The notes under the pieces: model-generated
Database searches by the model: none
Seen by the model: the letters and a program-made list of their open reading frames with translations, nothing else
Told to the model about the DNA's origin: nothing
Shown: one piece after another, positions 23,409 through 35,090 of the stretch
Position numbering within the stretch: position 1 is the first letter of the stretch
Layout: every line of letters begins with the position of its first letter
Source of the DNA: Siphonodentalium dalli
Lineage: Eukaryota > Mollusca > Scaphopoda > Gadilida > Siphonodentaliidae
DNA length: 64,000 nucleotides
Assembly: GCA_032622095.1 (NCBI GenBank)
Contig: CP136066.1
Span: 130,355,917-130,419,916, forward strand
Reading direction: 5' to 3'
Made by a program: the position numbers and the translations under genes

Positions 23409-23914
23409 CTAAACACATGAATTGTATCAGGTGTTATACATTTCAAAGTTATAAAATATGTTCACTCTTAATATTTCATCATTACCTTGACGGCGATAAA
23501 CTACTACAATGGGACAAAATAAGAAACTCATGTAAATTGTGCAGTTCAGCATGTACCAGATGTGATCAATTAAATCACATTGCATTCACATATAAAAATT
23601 TACTCTGTTGGTAAAAATTCTCTCGGATATGCATCTGCATTATATATAATTCAGAAAAAATGAGTGAAAACACTAAAGACATAATATAATATCAGTTGGA
23701 AATCATGCCATCATGCCTTTATAATGTAAGATGTAACTCTGTTTCCAATGGTAAATTTCCCCCAAAATCTCAAATAAAGGAATATCAGCCAGCTGGATGA
23801 AGAGCATGACATAGCTTCAAAAAGACAGAGATCTGACATAATTATAATATGTTAATGATGAAAAATTAATTCAGTTATCATATGGTACCACGATAAATTT
23901 TCAATATTTTCCAG
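23409..23914. other. End of the 11.1 kb MLK intron
   Basis: It contains no recognised repeat. It ends in the pyrimidine-rich acceptor CAATATTTTCCAG at 23914. Confidence 0.6.
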
Positions 23915-24085
23915 ATCCCGCTGATGGAAAGAAAGGCAAAACATGGGGACCAAGTTCAGTTCAGAGAGATCGCCACCAAAGATCATCCGTAATCTCTACA
24001 GCTGGTAAATGGTCAAAGAGTACACCGAGTTTGGGGAAGAACCTACGGAGTTTGCCTTCTGAACATTCCAATTTTGGCGTTTACA
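23915..24085 (+). CDS. MLK: Mixed-lineage kinase (MLK family MAP3K), internal exon
   Basis: The exon is 171 bp, phase 1 at both ends, bounded by TTTTCCAG and GTGAGT. It encodes PADGKKGKTWGPSSVQRDRH followed by KWSKSTPSLGKNLRSLPSEH. The K-x-W-G-P-S-S motif, and the W-S-x-S-x-P-x-L-G-K motif downstream, are hallmarks of the Ser/Pro-rich C-terminal region of vertebrate MLK1/2/4. The reading phase joins exactly with the exon at 12628-12768 and with the one at 25087, so the three form one transcript. The region is a phosphorylated regulatory tail in known MLKs. Confidence 0.9.
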
Positions 24086-25086
24086 GTGAGTTTTGCTCAT
24101 TAGGGATGGTTTGAAGCTGCAATATCTGTTTCACCAAATCTGCAGATGAAAATTTAGTTCCTTGAATCCATCCATCTGTCTTTCAACAATTATTTAAGTA
24201 TCTGCTCAAGATTTGGCTTCTTTTTATGTGGAATTGTGTATAGACTACGATCCAGATTTAATTAAAAAAAGATATGGTCAAATAGGTGAAGAGCCAGGGA
24301 ACTATTATTTTTCAAAGAACACAGTGAAACTGCTAAAAACAATTCATGTTTCAAGAGGCCTGGAAATATTAGGTGCCAACTTAATCTCACGCAAGCATTT
24401 TTCCACTTGCCTACTTCACATCATGTTCCACTTTGGTGGTATTTTAGAAAATTAGCAATCCTTATAGCTCTTTATGGGTAGGATCAAAATGAAGCAATAG
24501 CCTAGGGCCCTGCAAATCGATTCAATTCGATGCGATTCAAAATCTTTTGTATGATTCGATTTCATTCGAAATCGGCTACCATGATTCGGATTTTATAAAA
24601 TTTGTTGTGACAGGTGCATTTCCGTGCTTTCTACAGACCACAGTGCTCTTACGAGATAAGAACATTCACTATAATAACGTAGTAAACGACTTAAACGTAC
24701 ACACGTACCGTTATGTCCAATGGCAGGACATGTAATGTTATCGCCAACTAATCTATAATTAATTGACCCAATCTGTAAGAATGACATAAATACTGCGCTA
24801 CTCAAGGAAATGAAACGGCCATCACATGGTACATTATTCGATATCAAAACATGATGTATTAATCCTCATCAAATGTGTGAATACACTGTTAGATTTCTCA
24901 GTGCTATTCAGGAAATGACCAAATATTTTTATCAAGTTCCTCATTAGAACTACAAGGTGTGCATTTTTTCCTCCTATCTGATGAGAAGCTTTCATTCTAA
25001 CCAAATATGTAAATCTTACAAATTCCTTCTTCAGGCAACACATGTATCAATTTCTAGCTGTATAACGCATCTAATGAACATTTCAG
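24086..25086 (+). other. 1.0 kb intron of the MLK gene
   Basis: The intron runs from GTGAGT to a TTTCAG acceptor. Near 24503 there is TAGGGCCCTGCAAATCGATT followed by repeated GATTCGATT motifs, which looks like one end of a hAT-like element. I could not find the matching other end. Confidence 0.7.
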
Positions 25087-26237
25087 ATGGAGATGAATGG
25101 CCAAAAGACCTTGAAGAAAATATTGGAGAATACATTCCAAATAGCCATAGTGAGCCTTCATCAATGAGACGGCCAAAAAAAAAATGTGAATCCGCTTTGT
25201 ATGCCATGGCAGCAGTGCTATCTTCTGTTGCTGCTGGATACGATGTGCGACTTTCTAATAAGAGTGCTATCCATCCTGCTCTCCATGAGGCATCAGAAAA
25301 AGTGCTCCAAAAAAGAGATTCTTACATAGGAAACAGACGAGATGCTTATTTAGCAGGAGTAAAGGATGGTTTCATTGAGCCAGAGGGTGATTTTTCTTAT
25401 TACTCTACTAAATCTGGTGGATATAGTTTCAACACATATCATGGTTATTCTAATAAACAAAGACCTGCAATAAATTTTGAAGATAGCCCCATACATGTGA
25501 TACAAAAGCCTGAGTTGTGTGGATATACAGGTAATCTGTCAGCTCGCCCATCAACCAGCACACTGGGTTCATCATCACAAGAATCATCAAATGCTGAGTT
25601 GAGTGAGAGGACACTTATCTCTGTTTCACACTTCAGTCGACAGAACAGTGATAGGACTAGTTCTGGAAGTGGCAAGTTAGATACTCATAAATCTGTGATT
25701 AAAACCCTGCACAAAACAGACTCCGTGACATTCGATGATGACTTTGACCCTCCAGTTTACAAGGTTCCTACTCAACCAAACAGACAGATACCATCAAGTG
25801 CTCCTGATTCTACTGCTAATATTTACGATGCTGCATACAATGATGAGTACCATGTAACAGACAAACCAATTGACTTTCAACTGGGCAGTCCATCACGCCC
25901 TAGAACTTTGAATCTGGCTTCAAAGAATGGACATAGTGCTGGCTATTACACACCACCTGTTGATCTAGGACATTATAGTTCGCCAAGTCTATCACAATCA
26001 GGTAGCAGAGAGTCACAAAGATCATGGGTAACACCATCAGAATCTGTGACTGACAACTCATTTTTCTCCACCAAGTCTCGAATAACACCTGGAAGTACAC
26101 CTCCTCACATTTTACACAATAAGACATTATTGGACATAGATATTGATGGACAAAATATGGACTCTACACAGCCCTTAGTATTACCAAAACCAAAGGGAAT
26201 CTTTAGCGTTTCAGATTTAGAAAAAGAATTCCTTTGA
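25087..26237 (+). CDS. MLK: Mixed-lineage kinase (MLK family MAP3K), terminal coding exon with stop
   Basis: The TTTCAG acceptor at 25086 fits phase 1 from the previous exon, so the upstream in-frame ATG at 24957 is intronic and not a start. The exon encodes about 383 residues. It starts GDEWPKDLEENIGEYIPN, then a hydrophobic segment ALYAMAAVLSSVAAGYDVR (MLKs have a matching ALL..ALLASVALG.D segment), then a long low-complexity Ser/Thr/Pro-rich tail with many SP/TP sites. It ends TLLDIDIDGQNMDSTQPL and SVSDLEKEFL before TGA. The TLLD-[IM]-x-x-x-G-Q block and the terminal LE[KR]EFL are conserved at the C-terminus of vertebrate MLK1/4. JNK and proline-directed kinases phosphorylate such tails, and the SP-rich content is consistent with that. 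Confidence 0.93.
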
Positions 26238-26267
26238 TAATGTATATTGCAAGATCTTCTTAATATA

Positions 26268-26273
26268 TTAAAA
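26268..26273 (+). promoter_or_regulatory. Possible polyadenylation signal ATTAAA
   Basis: ATTAAA occurs 31 bases after the MLK stop codon. No canonical AATAAA is seen close by. The true 3' end may lie further downstream. Confidence 0.3.
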
Positions 26274-26349
26274 TATATAACCTAACAGGAGCTGAATAAC
26301 TAAGTCAGACCAGACCTGTTTTTTATGACACCTGTGACGAGTCTTCGTT

Positions 26350-26698
26350 GGAGCAGTCCTTCCCATGAGGAAAACACAGTGAGAGCAATTATTTGCTCTC
26401 ATAATTCAGAAGACAGGTGTAATTGCGCCTGTAAGATAATAGTAAGTTGGGTTTTTCTCAAACAAAATGGCATTGTGGGATAGACCTCTGTCCAGTCACA
26501 TTTTCACATGCCCATAATTTAACTGAGATGGTAAAGGTTTTAAATATACCTTCGAATAGTTCAATATTGAATCAACAATTACAGTGACCATAAACAATTT
26601 GACAAGGGACGAGTGCAAATTTTAGCACCCGTGAATTAAAAACTGAGCACATACAGGTACGAGTGAAATTGCTCCCATCTTATGGGAAGGACTGGTGG
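26350..26698. mobile_element. MITE-like inverted-repeat element
   Basis: GGAGCAGTCCTTCCCATGAG at 26350 is matched in inverse by TATGGGAAGGACTGGTGG ending at 26698 (three mismatches in 18). Weaker inverted similarity continues inward (GAGAGCAATT... and ...AATTGCTCCC). No clear target duplication is seen. It sits just 3' of the MLK gene and may fall in its 3' UTR. Confidence 0.45.
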
Positions 26699-26734
26699 AG
26701 CTATAGTTATCACTCCTCTTCCATCGTCCATCCA

Positions 26735-27062
26735 TCCATCCCATCTTCCAAAAATGGGTCATATTTGGTGACTGATTCAGATTAGTTAAAATGGAGCTGT
26801 CAGGTCAAATAGGGGCGAAGCCATAAGACTTACCTCTTTTACTCCATTGTAATTTCTATAACATCATTATACCCCATCCCAAAAGATAGGAGGTATACTG
26901 GATTGCATGCATACATCTGTCCGTATATCTGTCTAGCCATCTCCATCCGTGCGTGCGTCCGTCCCCTTATATATCTCACCATGGGTGATCTGATCTCATT
27001 GAAATTTGGTATGCATGTTTGTCATCAGGAGAGCTTTCAAAAGAGGGATCATTGATGTTTTT
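26735..27062 (+). repeat. Monomer fragment and a TACCCC-type hairpin head
   Basis: A monomer of the GTCA..GGTCAAATAGGGGCGAAG type is followed by a head hairpin at 26869-26896 (ATACCCCATCC and GGAGGTAT). Then come CATCCGTGCGTGCGTCCGTC and one monomer start (GATCTCATTGAAATTTGGTA). The next element's head interrupts it at 27063. Confidence 0.6.
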
Positions 27063-28590
27063 AGCTCAACTTTACTTTGTAAAGTTTGAGCTATTGCCAT
27101 GGCTTGGTATCCCTCGTCCGTGTGCATGTATGCCTGTGCGTGTTTGTGTGTGCGTCTGTCAACAATTTCCTTTAGGACGGATCATTATGAAATGTGTCAT
27201 AGCTATTGACATTGACATCTAGATGGGAACGAGTCATTTTGGGGTCATTTGGCAAAAAAAACATGGTCACCAGCGGCCATCATGGATTTCAAAATTCAAT
27301 CAATTAGCACGGGCTACAGGTTGTCTGATCATCATGAAATTTGTCATGGATGTTAATATTGACATGTAGATGGGAACGAGTAATTCTGGGGTTATTCGCC
27401 ATAAAACATGGCCATGGCAGCCATCTTGGTTTTTATTCTTTGCATGACTAAATCCTTTGGCATGAGCTACAGGTCGTACCTTTGGTCGGATTATCATGAA
27501 ATTTCTCATGGATGTTAACATTGACAAGTAGATGGGAATGAGTCATTTTGGGGTCATTCGGCGATAAAACATGGCCACTGGCAGCCATCTTGGAATTTAC
27601 TCATTGCATGTATTTATATAAATCCTTTGGCACGGGCTTCAAGTCATAGCTTTGGTTGTATCATTATGAAATTTTCATGGCTGTTGACATTGTCATGTAG
27701 ATGGGAAACTAGTCATTCGGCAAAAAAACATGGCAGGCAGCGACCATCTTGGATTTTGAAATTCAGCCATTAGCATGGGCTACAGGCCGAAGTTAACGGT
27801 TCGTCTGATCATCATGAAATTTGCCATGGATGTTAATATTGACATATAGATGGGAATGGGCATGGGCTACAGGTCGTACCTTTGGTCGGATCATCATGAA
27901 GTTTGTCGTGGCTGTTGACATTGACATGTAGATGGGAAACGAGTCATTTTTGGGTCATTCGGCCATAAAACAAGGCCGCTGGCAGCCATCGTGGATTTTA
28001 CTCTTTGCATTACTAAATCCTTTGGCACAGGCTTCATGTCGTACCTTTGGTCGAATCATTATGAAATTTGTCATGGCAATTCACATTGACATGTAGATGG
28101 GAAACAAGTCATTTTGGGGTCATTCAGCAAACAAACATGGCCACCAGCAGCCATCTTGGATTTCAAAATTCAAACCATTAGCAATGGCTACACGCTGAAC
28201 TGTTGGTCTGATCATCATGAAATTTGTCATGGACATGTAGATGGGAACGAGTCATTTTGGGGTCATTCGGTCATAAATCATGGCTGCCAGCAGCCATCTT
28301 GGATTTTACTCTTTGCACACCCTACAGTCCGTTCCCTCACCCGATCATTACCAAACTTCATATTGATCTTTATATTGATCTACTAGATGGGAGCTATCAA
28401 TTGTTTTTTATATTCATTGGAAAACATGGCTGCCTGCAGCCATCTTGGATTTTATTTTTATTTTTATTATCAACTCTTCATGTTGATATCTAGTATTACT
28501 TAGACATTTAAATTTTCCGCATTCCTAATCTCTTCATTGACTGTAACACATGAAATTATTCCCTTTCGAAGTTGAACTTTTCAGTCAAAT
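27063..28590 (+). mobile_element. AGCTCAAC-family hairpin-headed element, third copy
   Basis: The head hairpin is at 27063-27092 (AGCTCAACTTT, loop, AAAGTTTGAGCT), then TCCCTCGTCCGTGTG and a TGTGTGTGCGTCTGTC tract. About eight monomers with GATCATCATGAAATTTGTCA and ACATGGCC...GCCATCTTGG follow. The terminus near 28500-28580 is degenerate (GAAGTTGAACTTTTCAGTC in place of the hairpin) and runs into monomers of another family. Confidence 0.7.
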
Positions 28591-29449
28591 TTTCAGTTCA
28601 AGAGTTATCCCTCCTTTGTTTATCTGAAAATGTTGGATTTTGTCAAATATCTCAACCATGGGTTATCGAATATCGATGAAATTTGGTTTGTATGTTTGGC
28701 ATCAGGATGGTTTCAAAAGAGGGTTCATTGACGTTGTTCTCATTTTCGGTTCAAGAGTTAACCCTCTTTATTTATCTGAAAATGTTGGATTTCCATCCAT
28801 CGTTAGAATTGTCAAGTAATTTGTTCGTTCATCACATTTTTGTTAACAATTTGGTTTCCGACCCGCCCATATTTAAATTTTCACCATGGGAGTATCCCAG
28901 CACCTGTGGTGCAACCTCTTTTTTTCTTCTGCCAAGGACATAACTCTTCCCTCCATATTAATTCTCAAAATGCCTTCTCATTCAGCCTATTTAACTAATA
29001 TTTGGTATGAAGCATCCTTTGGTGACTGGGATCCAGATTTTATCAAACGGGGTCGAAAAGGGGTTGAGTTAGGGCACTTTATAACCCTTTCAACCCGTAA
29101 CACAAAAATAGTTGCGTAACCCGTAACACAAAAATACTTGCGTAAACCCATGTGTGTTTTGTTTACGTTATCACTAAAATATAGAGTGCCTGCCACCAAC
29201 ACTGACAACAGCCAATGGATGATTTGATTCCAGAGGGGTGCCGGAATTGAATGAGAAGAACTGTCAGTGGAATTCTGGGATATTGACATTGTTTTTATTG
29301 TCATATCTGATGTGGATATAGCCTAGGTGACTCACATTCAGATTTGTTCCAATGAGGTCACTGGGTCAAATAGTTGCGAAGCCAGGGCCATAACTCTTTT
29401 CCTCCATAGTAATTCTTAAAAATGACTTCGGGCCGATTGGGTTCATATA
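28591..29449 (+). repeat. Monomers of the TCACTGGGTCAAAT type
   Basis: Several diverged units of about 170 bp carry AAAATGTTGGATTT, TCGATGAAATTTGGTTTGTA, and CATTCAGATTTGTTCCAATG/AGGTCACTGGGTCAAATAG. Related units are at 30530-31670 and 38570-39140. A 30 bp direct repeat (CCCGTAACACAAAAATA) lies near 29093-29145. Confidence 0.6.
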
Positions 29450-29598
29450 AGAAATGAATGGTGGTTTCATTGAGGTCATGGGATTTTTACCGCGAGAAAA
29501 ATTCAGCAAACTACATGAAACCCAGGGTTCATGCGGAGTTTGCTGAATTTTTATCGTGGTCAAAACCCATGACCACGTTGAATCCGCCGTTTATTATT
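29450..29598. repeat. Near-loopless long hairpin, arms about 50-75 bp
   Basis: The symmetry centre is at 29524. The inner arms 29474-29523 and 29525-29574 pair GGTCATGGG, AAAAATTCAGCAAACT and CATGAACCC-type segments with few mismatches. Weaker pairing (GGTGGTTTCATTGA against CGGCGGATTCAACG) extends the stem to roughly 29450-29598. It could be a tiny foldback MITE or a hairpin RNA source. Confidence 0.8.
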
Positions 29599-30529
29599 TA
29601 TATTTATATACTTAAATTCATTATGAACTAGGATTGTCTGTCTTTCCCCCTATTTATTCAACTTTAAATGAACGCATGGAGTTCGGTTCGGAAAGTTCGA
29701 ATCCTCGTTTTTTAGAAAACCAAACATTGTGAGAATCCGTTGACGGAGAGCGGAAAAACAAAATTTCACAGTAAAGTATACACATATGACGAAATGTCTT
29801 GTTTAGCTTTTATGAATGTAGATGTGTTGATTTCAAGAATGATAATATTTGAAACTAACAATTAAGTTTCGGCTGTGGATAAGAAATTGACAACACGCCG
29901 TTCTACCATAATGATATATTTGTGATGTCGGGGGGGAATATTTGTAGCGGCAAGGAAAATGATCAAACTCTACTGAGTAACACGGTTATTTGAACATGAA
30001 CTCTTAGTAACACGAAATGTATTGTGTGGTCGCTCGGTTTTTGCATTTGTCTGTGGTATTTCAGTATTATTACTGCAGTATATGCTATTGTGCAACTATG
30101 TGGTCCACGGTGCTCATGTAAGAAGACCCAATAGCAACCTTTCATCATAAAGCGATTTTACGTCGGGTCGCAACACTATATACGCACAATTCATTTCAAT
30201 TGCAAATTAAAAACAATAATTATGCAAATGAGCAAACACCATTGTTCGCGATGTTTCGAAAGTTGTGGAGTTATAAACAGAGTGTTGTCTTTATATTATA
30301 ACGTAGCTGTGAGGTGAGGGATCTGCGCAGATGTGGGTTGAGTAACCAGAGGAGATGAGTTTTAGCTGCAGGGTAACAACATTGATTATAGACCAAATTT
30401 CTTGCCAAATCCGGACGTGATCAGGCTGAATACTCAAGCGGTCGTTCATGTTCGACAATCCCGTGTGATTTCCGGGATCAATGTGTTCATAAACCTATGA
30501 ACGACATTGAAAGTGACATCACATTATGT
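29599..30529. other. Unassigned stretch
   Basis: No gene or repeat structure is recognised here. Confidence 0.4.
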
Positions 30530-31670
30530 TCATAGAAGGGTCCTTGTGTGACTGGGGTTCAGATTTGTTCAAATGATGTCACTGGGTCAAATGTGGGTGG
30601 TGCCAGGGACATAACTAAAAAAAAAAAAAAAAATTGGCAGATTGAACTACATGTACATTGTACTTGCTCAATTTAACCAAAAAGAAAACAATGAAATTCT
30701 TGTCATTAAAAAATGTCTGCTTTTCTTTTGTAAATTAGGGCTGAAAAGGTTACGCTATTTTCAAGACTGGTTAACCACTTTAATTAACCGAGGTTAACTA
30801 CAGTCATATGTAGGCCTACATTGACACATGATGTCTATATCATAATATGATGTCTATGTGAGTTACAATTTCAAGTTTATAATCATTAGTAAATTATTGT
30901 TATTACATTACATGTTAGATCAAATTATATATCCAGATTGAATCATGGGTGGAATACTTTCACTGCTTTGATAGACCGCTAGGTACTAAATAATGAAATT
31001 TGGTATGGATGGTCACCGCTATGAGGACATTCAATGGCATGTTCAGATATCTGAGCAGATATCTTCACCACTGGTTATCGGATCTCAATGAAATTTGATC
31101 TGGATGTTCACCACTATAAGGACATTCAATGGAGTGTACATTCGTTTTGTTTGGGTTTTCCCTTCTAGAGTTATTCATCTTTTTTATCTGGAAATGTTGG
31201 GTTTTTAACCCATCAGTCAACAATGGTCATCCCCAGAACAACAAGACCGAATGGGTTCATATTTGGTAAGGATACTCCCTGGTTGACTCAAATTCAGATT
31301 TGTTAAAACTGAATTCACCAGGTCAAAAAGTTGCTAAGCCAGGACCAAAACTCTTTCCCTCGATAGTAATTCTTAAAACTACTTCTCCAGGACCACAAGA
31401 CCAAATGGGTTCATATTTGATGTGGACGTTCCCTAGGTGACTCACATTCAGATTTGTTAAAATTAGTAACCAAGTCAAATAGTTCAGAAGCCAGGGCCAT
31501 AACTCCCTCCATAGTAATTCTTAAAATGACTTTTCAAGAACCTTCAGATCTATTTAGCTTATATTTGGTATGGAGGGTCCTTGGGGTTCAGATCTGTTGA
31601 AATGGGGTCACTGGGGCAAACATGGGCGGAGCCAGGGTCATAACTTAAAACAAATTTTTTTTTAGATTGA
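30530..31670 (+). repeat. Mixed old tandem monomers
   Basis: Diverged units of the TCAATGAAATTTG.TATGGATG and TATGAGGACATTCAATGG type (as at 2220-2870) are mixed with units of the CATTCAGATTTGTTAAAAT and CAGGGCCATAACTC type. An A-rich run is at about 30609-30632. The region from 30633 to 30980 has no clear repeat. Confidence 0.55.
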
Positions 31671-32918
31671 ACTCCTTGCACAATATAACCAACAAAAAAA
31701 AACATAAATTTTTTTAAATGGGAAAACTATTTATATAGATTTTACTCCTTGCTCAATTTTTTAAATATATATTTTTTTAAGTTAAATTTTGAAAAACTAA
31801 CCACGTAATAACATCCACCAGGGTACATGGACTCACCCCACCAAAATTAGTTTAAATAGGTCCAGGGGTCTGGGAGAAAAATCACGAACAGACAGATAAT
31901 TACCCTTGCCAATTGAAGGGTCAAGTAAGTACATGTACCCCTGTTACAAATGTTGTTCTTTCACATTCCTAATGCCACAATATTATTTAAGAAGTCATTT
32001 CTTTCACTGACCACAATATAAGGCTTATATGCCACTCTCTCCAATGACCCATGTCTGCCTGCCTTTCTCTTCAATGTCACTTGTGTATGAAATGAGATCT
32101 GATCTTATCTTGACACTGTTTGATTAACAAATAACAGAAACTGCTGGATAATGTTTATGTCTGTCATTCATTTCAATTTAAATGAGATTAATTCCCATGT
32201 GCTGTGCTCTATGCAGCTGTCCATGTGGCAGGTGTTACAATATTATGTTTATATAAGCTATTAACTCCTTTTCATCTATGATAATTAGGGTTAGATGAAG
32301 GGGTCATAGGGGCCAGCATCCTCATCCTATTATGTCTGTATAACATTATGTAGATAACACTTTTGTATTGTATTGTATAAACTACATTTATTTTTGAAAA
32401 CCATACACCCCTGTTATGAAACACTTAATCTTGCATGTACCTAAACAATATAATCATTAATTTTTACACATGTCAGATCTGATCATATTGGTCTGACATG
32501 TTTGATAAACAAATAACAACTGGGGAGAATGGGTGGGGGGGGGGGGGGGGGGGGGTAATTAAAGTACAATAGCATATATGTTGTTCTAAGCAGTCTGTCT
32601 TGTCAACAAATTATGATTTCTCTTTAGAAGTGAATGAATTTTGAATGACCGAGATAGGGGTTTATTACTTTTGCTTTCAACGAGTTAACTTAAACACCTA
32701 AACATATCCTCCGAAATCACTTAACCGTTGGATCTCACAGTGAGAGGTTCTTGGGTGAACAGGGACAGAGTTATGATATTTAAAACTATTCCTCCCCACC
32801 CCAAATACTTTAACCCATCTTAAGACAGATTATTTGAGCTTTTGATTTCAAGTTTGGTACTGATATATGGATTCATGTGATCATATCTTTGACAAATTAT
32901 CAGTTATAGCTAATCGCC
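31671..32918. other. Low-complexity and unassigned stretch with a 21-base G run
   Basis: The stretch includes T-rich tracts (31660-31800) and an uninterrupted run of 21 G at 32535-32555. No coding or mobile-element signal is seen. Confidence 0.5.
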
Positions 32919-32961
32919 TATCGCCAAGGTATGGGTTAAACATCTGCCGATCTGCCTCTCG
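32919..32961 (+). repeat. Dispersed repeat with CTCTCG tail, short copy
   Basis: It carries TATCGCCAAGGTATGGGTTA, CATCTGCCGATCTG and CCTCTCGTT. It is the 3' end of the repeat at 21923 and 36181, with the right half of its tail hairpin deleted. Confidence 0.6.
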
Positions 32962-34125
32962 TTCGGTTTAGTTCCTATGATGTTCATCAGTCAAAGCTTC
33001 TTAATCTATGTTCAATTTCACTTTTTCTTCCTTTGATTTGGGAGACGGTTATGTGCGTGGTATTGAAAATGGTAAAAAGATAGCCAGATAATCGTTTGAT
33101 GTTCAAGTTTGAGCTGTGATTTATTTTGTTAATCGTGAACATATTTTTTTGCTTATTCAGCTACATGTCTCAGTTTCAACTCTGTTTATCCGAAACTTAT
33201 CGGATATTGTCACAATACTAGTATATGCCTTTTTTGTGATCTGTGGCATATCTGCTATTGGATGGTTGTATTATTGCGGCTCTGTTGCGTAAGTAGCGCG
33301 AACACAGGGCAAAAACTTACCCCTCCATCTATAGTCTAGATTACAGTACTTAACAAAAGTATGTGCACAGTGCTTTGTAATGTCACTGATAATATGCAGC
33401 CTGCAAAATGTTGCATATGTTGATTAAAATGAAAAATGGTCACCAAGACTAAAGTTTCACATTGTGACGATATTGTAAATTATTGTTTTAATGATACGTG
33501 TTATCAACAGACAAAGGTTGAAGCCAAATTGTAAATCATAAAGAATTGTAATGTGTCAATACACTGGTAAATTATACTCCATCATCATCGGTGTCAATAG
33601 TCTATCATATATACATCAGGAGAGTATGTCTGTTTTATAGAAGGCCATATATGTGTTTGTCTCTACTATGATATCCCTTTTAGTATAGTCGTTGTAGTGA
33701 TTTTGAAGAGTGAACCAAGAACAAATTGTTATAAAGCAGTTTTTGTGTCATATTTCGACAACAATATATCCAAAATCCGCTTTGGGGAATTTTTTTTACA
33801 GACATTTGAATACATGCATGGTGTTTCGTCATTATGACACAAAATTTCCTATTGCATATTCATGCGGACAGTTTAATTATGTGAGTTCGCAAACCACGCA
33901 TCCATGTCAAGTTTGCATGGATAATTGTCATAGGAGTACACGATAGTACGACCCACTACAGTATAGGCCATCTGTGCCTTCCACTAATAAAGAGCGTTAA
34001 TGTAGAACTCCAATGCGTGCGTCCCACAATAAAGAGCGCATTCTATGAGCGTTGGAGGACAACGCCATTATACACGTAAGCCATGTGTGCGCTCAAGTAA
34101 TAAAGTGCATGCGTTATCATAGTTC
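32962..34125. other. Unassigned stretch
   Basis: No gene is seen. Near 33980-34115 the phrase AATAAAGAGCG or a close variant occurs three times (33985, 34029, 34101), the remnant of a short imperfect tandem repeat. Confidence 0.4.
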
Positions 34126-34462
34126 GGGGTCAAAAATATTTGATTCGAGTCGAGGAAGTCACCCATTAAGGCTCAGATTTGTTAGATATCGATTTTAGAA
34201 ATCTATTATTTTTCATTATCGGGAATACTTTCTGGACCAGAACTCAGTCAAAATTGCGTTTTTATTACCACTTGATTTTAGAGTTATCCATCCTTGTCTG
34301 TTTGAATATTGTTTTGGTGTACACATCTCGAGCAGGATACGAAATTGACAGCAATTATTAGTACTCATCTCGAGAACATAACAAATTTCAAAAATCAATA
34401 TCTAATAACTCTGAGCTTTGTTTGATGGGTTCTTCGACTCGAATCAAATATTTTTTACCCCC
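34126..34462. mobile_element. MITE with about 78 bp terminal inverted repeats
   Basis: The left end begins GGGGTCAAAAATATTTGATT; the right end reads inversely as GGGGGTAAAAAATATTTGAT. Both continue with CGAGTCGA(G/A)GAA, CCCAT, AAGCTCAGA-like and TTAGATAT(C/T)GATTTT. The two arms occupy almost half of the 336 bp element. No target duplication is obvious. The interior has no ORF of note. Confidence 0.8.
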
Positions 34463-34555
34463 TAAGCCAAAGAAATAGTAATATAGGACCCTCTGATCGG
34501 ATTGTTGTTGTTGGAATCTGTTGAGATGGGGACCCTCTCTTCGGATTGAGTACCT

Positions 34556-35090
34556 TTAATCTGATGAAAGCTCATCACAAGAGTTTTCGATGTCATCGTC
34601 ATCTAAGTCATCATCAATTTCGGTTGTACGTGTAGCTTGGTCATTCACAGCCTGGTCAGCGTCCATGTTATACAGAAGGGATGCTATGTCATCCGGGAAT
34701 GCAGCGTTGGTCCATTTGATAGACGCGTTGTCCAGCCATCCGTGTGATGTGGGGGTTGGCGCCTCGATTTTACTTTCCCGCGATAACCGCCACAATCGAG
34801 ACACGTAGTTGGACCTGACAATATGCAGTTTGAAAGAATCTTGGCAAGGCGGCAGAAGAGAAAGGTCCATAAGTTGCTTTTCTTTCTTGTACTTTTCCCG
34901 GAATATCTGCCGCCTTGTTTCGTTGCATGTTTGTGGTCTTCTTTGCCCATAAAGCTTGCACAAAAAGTCTTCCAACAGACAGAAAATATCTGCGTCAACA
35001 TCCCACGAAGAACCTAGTTCGCTAAATGCAGCAATATAGTTTGGGTTTTTGAGCATTAAATTGAAGCACGACTTCTTTCCCTTTTTATGT
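34556..35090 (-). pseudogene. 3' part of a multicopy TE-linked protein gene of unknown function, cut at its 5' side
   Basis: The frame reads GKHKKGKKSCFNLMLKNPNY, then AAFSELGSSWDVDADIFCLL, LYGQRRPQTCNETRRQIF, LPPCQDSFKLHIVRSNYVSR and LWRLSRESKIEAPTPTSHGW. It ends in an acidic tail (EIDDDLDDDDIENSCDELSS) before the stop. The order 'GKGK..SALKL, F.ELG..W, YG....N..R...F, LPPC.DSL..H..R.NY....WR, GW' is one I recall from a multicopy protein family in cnidarian and mollusc genomes, with no assigned function. Residues before GKHKKG are encoded by the stem of a hairpin-headed repeat (35088-35123), so that element has replaced the upstream part of the gene. The ORF start codon at 35146 therefore lies in repeat sequence and is not the native start. 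Confidence 0.5.

Noticed and set aside
24503-24600. A fourth hAT element in the second MLK intron
   Set aside because: Only one end-like sequence (TAGGGCCCTGCAAATCGATT) was found, with no matching inverted end or target duplication.
24957-25086. ATG at 24957 as start of a 426-residue protein
   Set aside because: The TTTCAG acceptor at 25086, the phase match with the exon at 23915-24085 and the onset of MLK-like sequence at GDEW show the coding exon starts at 25087.
33980-34115. Repeated AATAAAGAGCG phrases as polyadenylation sites of a small gene
   Set aside because: There is no coding sequence upstream on either strand, and the phrases look like a decayed short tandem repeat.
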